Source: Athripsodes cinereus (Eukaryota; Arthropoda; Insecta; Trichoptera; Leptoceridae). From it: a stretch of DNA of 64,000 nt. The number at the start of each line of letters is the position of its first letter. The first letter of the stretch is position 1. Both the position numbers and the translations under genes were made by a program. The notes below the pieces were generated by a model. The model was given only the letters and a program-made list of their open reading frames with translations. It made no database searches and was not told where the DNA came from. Shown piece after piece: positions 50,901-59,900 of this stretch. The stretch spans positions 15,807,982 through 15,871,981 of the forward strand of contig OX388314.1 of the NCBI GenBank assembly GCA_947579605.1. Reading direction: 5' to 3'.

Positions 50901-53900
50901 ACATGAAGACTTTAAGCTTGAAATGTTGACATACTACTCCTTCATCATATAAGTGTACTGATAAATGAGGTAATGTTTAGAAATTCAAGTAAATTATTCT
51001 AGTTAATAAAAAGTACAATGAATCAAATTACCTATACAAAATTATTTTATTAGATAAATTGGATATCTAAAATCACACAATGTAAAATTATCCATTAAAC
51101 ATTAAATTTTTATAAATGCTTTATGAAACATGATTACATGAAAATTCTTCGAAATACAATTGTTCGAATTTACAGTTGTTTGAAAAAATAATTATTCGAA
51201 TTAGCAAATCTTCGAATAACATTTGTTCGACTATCAATTATTCGAATAACAATTAATGGAAAGTGAATTGTTCGACTAACATTTGTTAGAAAACCCTATT
51301 CTTCGAATTATTTTATATTAATCTAAATTCATTTTATTTTGATCTTTAGAAGCAGGTCATATTATTATTCACAAGATTATAATTATGACGTTTCTGAGTA
51401 TAAAACTCCAGCCATACATCATCCAACTGAGGACGAGTTCATAAGGAGCAAATGTCATATATGTGCGTTCAGAAAAATTGAGGCTATTACATATTGAGGG
51501 CTTTACTATATACCTAATCAAAATTGTTCTCTATGTTGGTGTTAGGGTAGATTGACAATCTCTCTCTCTCGCTCTCGTTAAGTATCAATATAGTGGAAAA
51601 TATTTTATTTTTAATTTATAAAATGTCTGCTTTAAAATCTAATATCGTAAACTAATAGAGTTGAAGAGAGGCAGCTGTGCGTCAACATCTGTCACAATTT
51701 AATAATATGTATTGGATATATTTTATAAGTTGCTTATCGTCGTTGTATATTCAAAATGGGGTATGTAAATTTATAAATGTTTTTACAATAGACCATTAAA
51801 GGTCACGTGGTCTTGTCTATGGATTTGCTTTTGCTTGAGGGGCAAACAGTCAGATTGCGCAAATCATCCTTGTAGGATGTTATGCCATAAGAGAAAAAAA
51901 AAGAAAGTCAGACGACAAAATAATAACAAAATCGACACTTTTTGATTATTAGGTATACTTTAGGCGTTCCACCTAATATTACCACGTAATTTGAGCACAC
52001 GACAAAATAATAACAAAACAAACACTGACAGTTGAATACATTTAATACATGCATACAACGCTCTTTGAATATGTCCTATCTGAGATAGCGTGTGCTAGGG
52101 TACTTCATCTCTTTTTCACACATACTTAGAACTACGCAGTAAGAAAGAGATACATCCTTAAGCTTTTTCTTCTACGTGGTACGCTTTTTTCTTTTATAGA
52201 AATATGTACCTTATTACCTTATACTGAAAGCATGTTATTTAATATTACGTTAGTTTTTAAACGATTGAATAATAAATTATGGTCAAGTTGGTAAACACTG
52301 TGAATGTGTTGTATTTCGTCTGTTGTGTTGGGATGGGATGCCTGATGCTCCTCAATGATTTTTCTGTGACGTCATCCTTTAATGGTCTTTAATGATAATA
52401 AACTGTTTATAATAGCATTTCAATCATTTTATAAAGTGATTCTTAGTATCAAATATCCAAATTGAATACTTAAAAAAAGAATATCGCATGCCAACAAAAA
52501 GTCCAGACAACAATTTTAATGCCCTAATGGACAGTTTTTAAAGAGTATGCGTAAATAAAAATGTTCGAACATAGCTCATTTTGAATATGAAACGACGTTA
52601 AAGGGCATTTACGTTAAACTAAAACATTATTTTGTAAACCTCTAATGCAAGACAAAATAACTGCCACGTGACAAAGCTATCACTAGGTACATACAAGTTT
52701 TAGAATTTCGTTGAGTAATAACGATAATTACGCACATAGTAAATTTTATTTCAAAATAACGAAAAATTACATTGGCACTTCTTAATCTAGTCCAAAGATA
52801 TTTGGTGTGGTTTTGTTGCCTTCTTTGACATTATTGTTGCCAGTAGTAAAAACCCAAGAGCAAACAAATATTTTTACTGGTACAAAAGTAAAAATAATGA
52901 GAATTGTTTGAATGATACGGTATTAATACATTAAACATAACTATACTTTTCAAATAATATTTTATTATAGGTACTGCATGTACCTTTATTCTTACATTGT
53001 CTTTTTGAAATATTATTTTACTGAATTTTAAGTTTAAACTTAGACTATGGCAGCACTGTCCTGGCGTCGTAGAGCGCGAAATTCGGCTTTATTTTACAAA
53101 TTTTCACGCAGCAGAAGAAAATGGAGTACGAATATATAATTGGAGAGAAGGGGAATAGAAAACTTCTTTTTCGATCCCACTTATTTGTTAAAGACAAGTC
53201 AGTGGGTGAAAGTATTTATTGGAAGTGTGATTACTTCCAAAAATCATCATGCAGAGCAAGAATCGTCACCAAGAGGGAGGAAGTGGTCAAAGTTTGCCTT
53301 GAACACACCCATATAGCAAGAGCTGAAGAGGTAGAGCGGCAAAAAATTATGCAAACCATAAGGATGGAAGCGATGAGAACCCGTGACCCACCAACATTTA
53401 TAATTTCTTCAGCCGTTGCAACAATTAATCAGGTAGGAGATTTAGTTTTCACATATGATTAATGTTCCACCAATAGCATCTTTTACAGCATGTATTCAAC
53501 TCACAAAGCAATGTAATTGAAAATAATTTGATTTATTTTTAGGTTGTGGGAGCCAATTTACCATCAATTGGGAGCCTCAAGAGGACAATACACCATATAA
53601 GACAAAAAAGTGACATCGCTCCAACAAATCCCTCCAGTGCAAGAGAAATCATTCTGCCAGAAGAATATAAATTATCAGAGAGAATGGAGCAATTTCTGAT
53701 GTTTGATTCCGGTATGACCGATGACAGAATGATAATCTTTAGCACTCGGAGGAATATAGTAGCCTTAAGTCGTGCCAATCACTGGTATGGTGATGGTACC
53801 TTTGATACTGTACCACACCTCTTTGGACAGCTATACACAATTCATGGGATGGAGGGGCAGAATTCGGTACCGCTAATTTATGCGTTACTCCCAAATAAAA

Positions 53901-56900
53901 CACATACCACATATTGCTTATTGTTAAATACAGTAAAACAACTGTGGCCGGGTGTGGTGCCCCATACATTTTTGTCAGACTATGAGCCAAGTATGATTAA
54001 AGCCATGCGTGACGTATTCCCAGAGGTTGTTCACAGAGGATGCTTCTTTCATTTTGCTCAATGCATTTTTAGAAAGGTACAAATGCAAGGGTTAAAGCAA
54101 CGGTATGAATCAGATGTAATTTTTGCATCGGAAATTCGACTGTTGCCTGCCCTCGCATTTGTACCTGTCTCCAGAGTAATAGAATGTTTTGAGCAAGTGC
54201 AAGGAGTATTTCCCGAAGAAGCACAATCTATAATAGATTATTTTGAGGATACATGGATAGGCAGGCCTGACAATCGTGTTGGACGTCGCTCACCATTATT
54301 CAGCCACAGTATGTGGAATTGTTTCCAAACGGTTGTGGATGGGCTACCAAAAACGAATAACAGCATTGAGGGATGGCATCGAGGTTTCCAATTCCAAATC
54401 TCCGGAAACCATCCAAATATTTGGAAATTTTTAGATGCTGTTAAAAGGGAGCAGAGCCTAACAGACTTAAAGCTGGACCAACACGAGAGTGGAGCTGAAC
54501 CTACTCGACAAAGAAGAAAATATCGTGATAGCGATTCCAGGTTAAGACGAATTGTCTCAGACTGGAATCAAAATACAGATATTTTGGACTATCTACGTCG
54601 CATTACACACAATATTGTTTTTTAAATATGTATATATATATTTGTTCTATTATTCTATTAGTTATTTATTACATTATGTACATTGCAATTATCCACAGCA
54701 ATAGTTTGGCACAATTTTTGATAGATTTTAAAGAAAATCTAAATTGCTTAGTTGTTGTTTGTATATTATTGGTATTTGTATTGTAAAACTCCATTATAAT
54801 CAAAAAATAGAATCTAATTATTTGGTTTTACAAGTACTTTATTGAACAGTTACTTGAAACAAGTACTAAATATTTTTTGCTTTAATTGATAAGTTTCAGG
54901 CCAGATTCAAGACCTTGTTTTTCATTAAATTATCAGTGTCATATAAGAAGCAAAAGCCTTAAAAAATTTGTGTAAAAAAGTTATGCAGTAAGGCCGACCA
55001 CCAATTTTGTATTTAGTGTGGTGTCGAAAGAGTGCTTTGTTTAATTTATAGTGAATAATTTTTCATTATCCCGTTTTCAAAACTTATAAGTGTTGTAAAA
55101 TAAAAATCCATTTTCTTTTGATTGTAAATCACTGTTTTTAAATCACATCTATCCCAGATGGCAAACTTCTTATTATATTATATAATAGGTATGAATAATG
55201 TTAACAAAAACTATTACAAAAAAATGTGTATGATTTCATATTTAATTTACAATAAACAGTCACAATAAAATTCCTATATAGTTAATATTAAATAATAATC
55301 ACTACCATAAATCTTTTATATTACGAACACTCAGTTTTATGTATATTCTGATAGTACAAGTTTGAATACCTCCAATATACATTATATTATAAGACTGTAT
55401 TTTTTCTTCTGTTCTATCTTTTAATAATAGTTTTTATTTGTACTTGTAATATGTTTCAAACTATGTTTTTGTGTGTAAGCGATGGCTGCTTGTGCGAGCA
55501 GATGAATGAGCCTAATGTGTGATACTTAAATAATTGTCTTAACTGTGGTACATGTTTGTAGATGATAGCTGAGTAATGAACGACTTATATTTATTTTGTA
55601 AACCACATTTATAGTTGTTGTCAGTTTTGTACTTTTTATCAATAAATAAAATAAATTAAAAATTATATGTTATATCCACATGCATTCATATCTTCTGCTA
55701 ATTCATAATGTTTTTTTCAATAGATAATAATACTTTTGCCTAATCTGTCATTTCTGTATTTATTCATATTTTTGCAGAACAGCATGTGCCTTGACAAATA
55801 TGTAAATAAAAAGTCTGTCTTCTAGATCTAATTTAAATTCAAACTTGGTATTAAATATTTTTTTTAAATATCAACATTCACAATCTATAACATCTTATAT
55901 ATGTAATATTTTTTTATGATCCTCTCTTTATTGAGAATAATTTGTGCTTTTAGGGGTGTTATTATTGGAAATTGTTTCTTTATCAAAATTGTATATTCTT
56001 ATTAACGCATTCATAATAAATTAAGAAGTATATTATTTTTAATTAATTCATTCAATTCTATGATATCAATGTTTCACTCTTAAATTCCTTTATTGTTTTT
56101 ATTTTCATTATGTCTAACAACCAAACGGGTTACTATTACAACTACTACTAACCATTCCAACATATCATTAATGTGGGGTAGCCGGCAGACCTGTCATATT
56201 TAACAACACACATGCAAAACGCCCTCTCCGAATGGGCTTATAAATTGGACATTATATAGGTACTTATTGTTTGTGATTGTATATAATATATGTTTATTGT
56301 ATATACTGTTCTATTGGCTTTAAAAAAACATTTCTATTCAATATAAAAATATATAATTTTCATCCAATATACTTACAAGTTTTTCTTTTTCATAACTTAA
56401 CTTCTTCCTGCTTCTCAATAGAATTAGATTATAATGTAAGATATAACACAACACAAAACCCTCAAGTTCCCATACAGGAGTTTTGTAACTTATCATTAGT
56501 AATAACTACTCGTACCAATATCAGGATCTGTAAACCAAATCTATTAGAGTTAAGCACAAATAAAATGTTAGATGTTAGGTTAGTAGTTAATACAATGCTC
56601 CAATGAGTGTTCTTCATTCTCATACATATGCATTACCAGAAATGTAAGAAATGCAGCATTATTGAGGATACTACAAATAATCACAACAAATCATTTTTTT
56701 ATTTATTTATTCTTTTTGCACATCATCATTATATAACAGTGTTAACAAAACAATATAAAACTTAAAATACAAGGACGATATGCAGTGGCGAGATTATCAC
56801 TATAAAGTGATTTCTTCCATCTAACCACGTTTTCAGGTCTCACATTACAACTTATTGCTCCATGAACAAAATAATACTGTCACAAGTTTAGCAAATATCA

Positions 56901-59900
56901 ATATGAATACAATATGAATAATTTACTAGTGTCATATCCATGTTTATACGACTCTATAGGCCTTGAGATTCTCAGTGAGCTTCATTGATGTCTACCTTTA
57001 ATGAATGTTGTGTACAATATTTTGCTATTCACATGGCACAGACATCTGCTATTTCATCTTGCCTTCACTATGGTAGTCTATGCTGGTTTCTGTTTGACGG
57101 TTCACCTCAGTAAAAATTGATTCTGTTCTGGTATAATCTACTAGGTTCATTTTTTCTCAGATAATACAATATTGAACATCTTCGTCTGCTCGTAATACAC
57201 AATATTGGTATCTGGAGAGATAATTATCTGGCATTTCCAAAATTTGTGTCAATCTACTTGATGCACAATCAATTAAACCATGCAGGTATCTGGAAACAAA
57301 TAAAGACATATTATACATTAATCCTCACAACAGTGCATGTCCAAAGATGGACAGGTAGTCTTGAACAATACACATATCTATAAGTTTGACAGATCCAATA
57401 ATAATAATAATATGACTATTTATATAGCGCCGTAGTGTGATAATATCACTTCAAGGGCGCTTTACATTATTTAGGATCAACATCCACGTCCATTTTAAAA
57501 TTACATAATATCAAATAAAAATTGTCGTCAGAAAGATAAAAAAATCATAATGATATTACAGTTTTAATACATTCATATGCTAAATATCGTTTGACTGTCC
57601 TAATCTGCCTAAGATGATATAAAACAAGAACTAACTGTGGCACCAATTTGCTGCTCCATTGACAGGCCACTGTTCACGACCCACTCCAAGAATTTTTACA
57701 AATGTCTTTGGCCTGATGCTCACCCCTCCAACAGGTATCATATGTCATCTTCTCTTGGAGGCAAATCATGTGAATTCAGTTTTGTCTGGAAAAATTCAAA
57801 ATTTTTAAAATTCTATTCAAAGCTTTGTCAAAATTCACAAAATCATTTTTTTGTTTGCATCCTTGCTGTTAGCTTTGATAAGAGCTTAGATGTCGCTTGT
57901 GTCACTGAACTCATACAATGGTTCATTGAAAAAAGTAATTGACGAATATTGTTGAAATACTCCTATATTCAAGGAAAAATGTTTTATACATTTATTATTC
58001 TGTAGTTCGTTCATCTGACTTTTGTTTAATACATTGACACAAGTATGTTATCTATATACAGGATAAATATATCAAAGATTTATAAATGTACTTACCAGTC
58101 ATGTTATTTGCAGTTTCATTACTGCATTACATTTGAATTCAACAATGTATTCCAATATAATTTTACACAGTAGCATAATAGAGTCCGTCATTGCAAGTCA
58201 ATATGTTAACGCGTAACAAAATAATATTATTTTAGCAATTTTTATCTACTCAGTATGATGTCTTCACTTTTACGACATGACTTCTCATTTAATCTTGAAA
58301 ATGAATTAACTGATTAATTCTCAATTCCACAAACCAATTCCATTATACACAGAGATTTTACGTACAACGAGCATTACACCGCTTATTTACAACTTCTCAA
58401 CTGACAGCTATCGTCATGATGGCGGCCATCAGTGTTACCAACATACTATTAGTATTAAAGTCTTTGTGGTAAAAATTCGAAGAATTATATTTCGAATAAT
58501 TGTTGTTACCAGTATGACATCTAAAAATTCGAAGAATTGTGTTTTTCTGATAATTGTGGATTCGAATAAATTGTCATTCGAATAATTGCCATTCGAAAAA
58601 AAGTAAATTCGAACAAATGTTTTTCGAAGAATTGTCCATTCGAATAATTGTAATTCGAATAATTTTCCTGTCACCATGAAACATATAATTCTGGATATTA
58701 TATACCTTGGTTGTAGTCTTTTATCCTGATCAGGATGGTGATTCCTTCCCCTAGATAGTGCACTGGGAGGATTCCCTACAGCTGCTCCTCCTCCACCGCC
58801 AGCTCCCCGTAAGGCAGCTCTCCTGTATCTCTCCAGGGAGACTTCCATAGCCACTGCTCCAGTAGGCTCTACTTCTTCAGCAAAAACTTGACTATCTGAA
58901 AAGTAAACATATTTATTTAACGTACATTTTCTTAACATATATGTAGCTCTACAATCTGATAATGGAATAGAAAATATTTTTATTTAGTAGATATAATATA
59001 TACAATATTACATAGGCAATAAGGCCCAACATCTTGAGGTTCCAGGCAGGAGGTCCAAATGTAGGTAACGGGAAGTGGTAAGGCAGAGCATGCGAAACTG
59101 TTATGTCTACTAGAATGACAGTCACAAGGAGAAGGAGAAAATACAAATCTATGCATCCACATATTCAGCAAACACCTGTTGTCAATGCAATTCAGAAAAG
59201 GCGATGATCCTGGCTGAATTATGTTTTGAGAATGTTAAATGATAGTCGGCTAAAATGAATGCTATTCATATACAAGATTTCAAAGACCTAGAGGTGATCC
59301 TACATTATTTCTATAACAATGGAATTAGAGTCAGGAATGTTATTTGAAGAGGACTCGATTGGTGCAAAATCTTTGCAAAAAACTTGTCATCTGTATACTA
59401 ATTGTATTTAATATAAATGTAAAGAATTAATAAATAAATAAATTCTGTGAATAGAAACTATTAGCAATAATAACTATTAGAAATACACGACGCCTCAGAG
59501 GCAGCCGTACGATGGTTGAGTGAGCTGGAAGTACGGGTTTAAGGCCATAAGAAGAAGAAGAAGATTAGCAATAATAAAAATCATTATTACCTATGAGTAG
59601 CAATCTGACATGAACCATCAAAGGAGCCAAATGTTGACAGACTCTTGCTCTCTCTTCCTCAGCCCAATGTGCTGTTGGTTGTGTAACACCAGCTTGATGT
59701 TTGGCCCAGGCTAATACACAACGCCACACGTCTTCTTCTTCCAAGCACAGCTGTAAGGTTAACAATTTTAAATTAAACGATGGAAAGACAGCTGGGCCTC
59801 CACATCGCAAGAGGACCCTCCTGCATGAACAGACCTCTGGGTCTAATAAAAGATTAAGAAGAAATTAAATGAAAACTTTCAAAATATTATCTACCATTCT

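Larger units (their letters stand above)
51132..58675 (+). mobile_element. Mutator-like element (MULE), 7.5 kb, with 9-bp target duplication
   Basis: ATGAAACAT occurs at 51123-51131 and again at 58676-58684, exactly abutting the two ends. The termini are inverted and imperfect: GATTACATGAAAATTCTTCG at the left and, on the reverse strand, GGTGACAGGAAAATTATTCG at the right. Both continue for 180-200 bp as arrays of TTCGAA boxes. A 464-codon FLYWCH/MULE transposase gene lies inside (53121-54625). A 9-bp duplication, long terminal repeats and this transposase all fit the Mutator superfamily. Nested insertions (51790-52388, 56131-56235, 56694-56830 and 57406-57475) show it is not newly arrived. 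It occupies the intron between exons e and f of the BTB-TLDc gene. Confidence 0.93.

Noticed and set aside
57637..57942. 101-codon plus-strand open frame inside the MULE
   Set aside because: No domain recognised in this frame or its complement. It may be MULE accessory DNA but cannot be supported as a gene.
51132..58675. TTCGAA arrays as a CRISPR-like or satellite array
   Set aside because: Spacing is irregular, the context is an animal genome, and the arrays sit exactly at the ends of a transposon with a target duplication.
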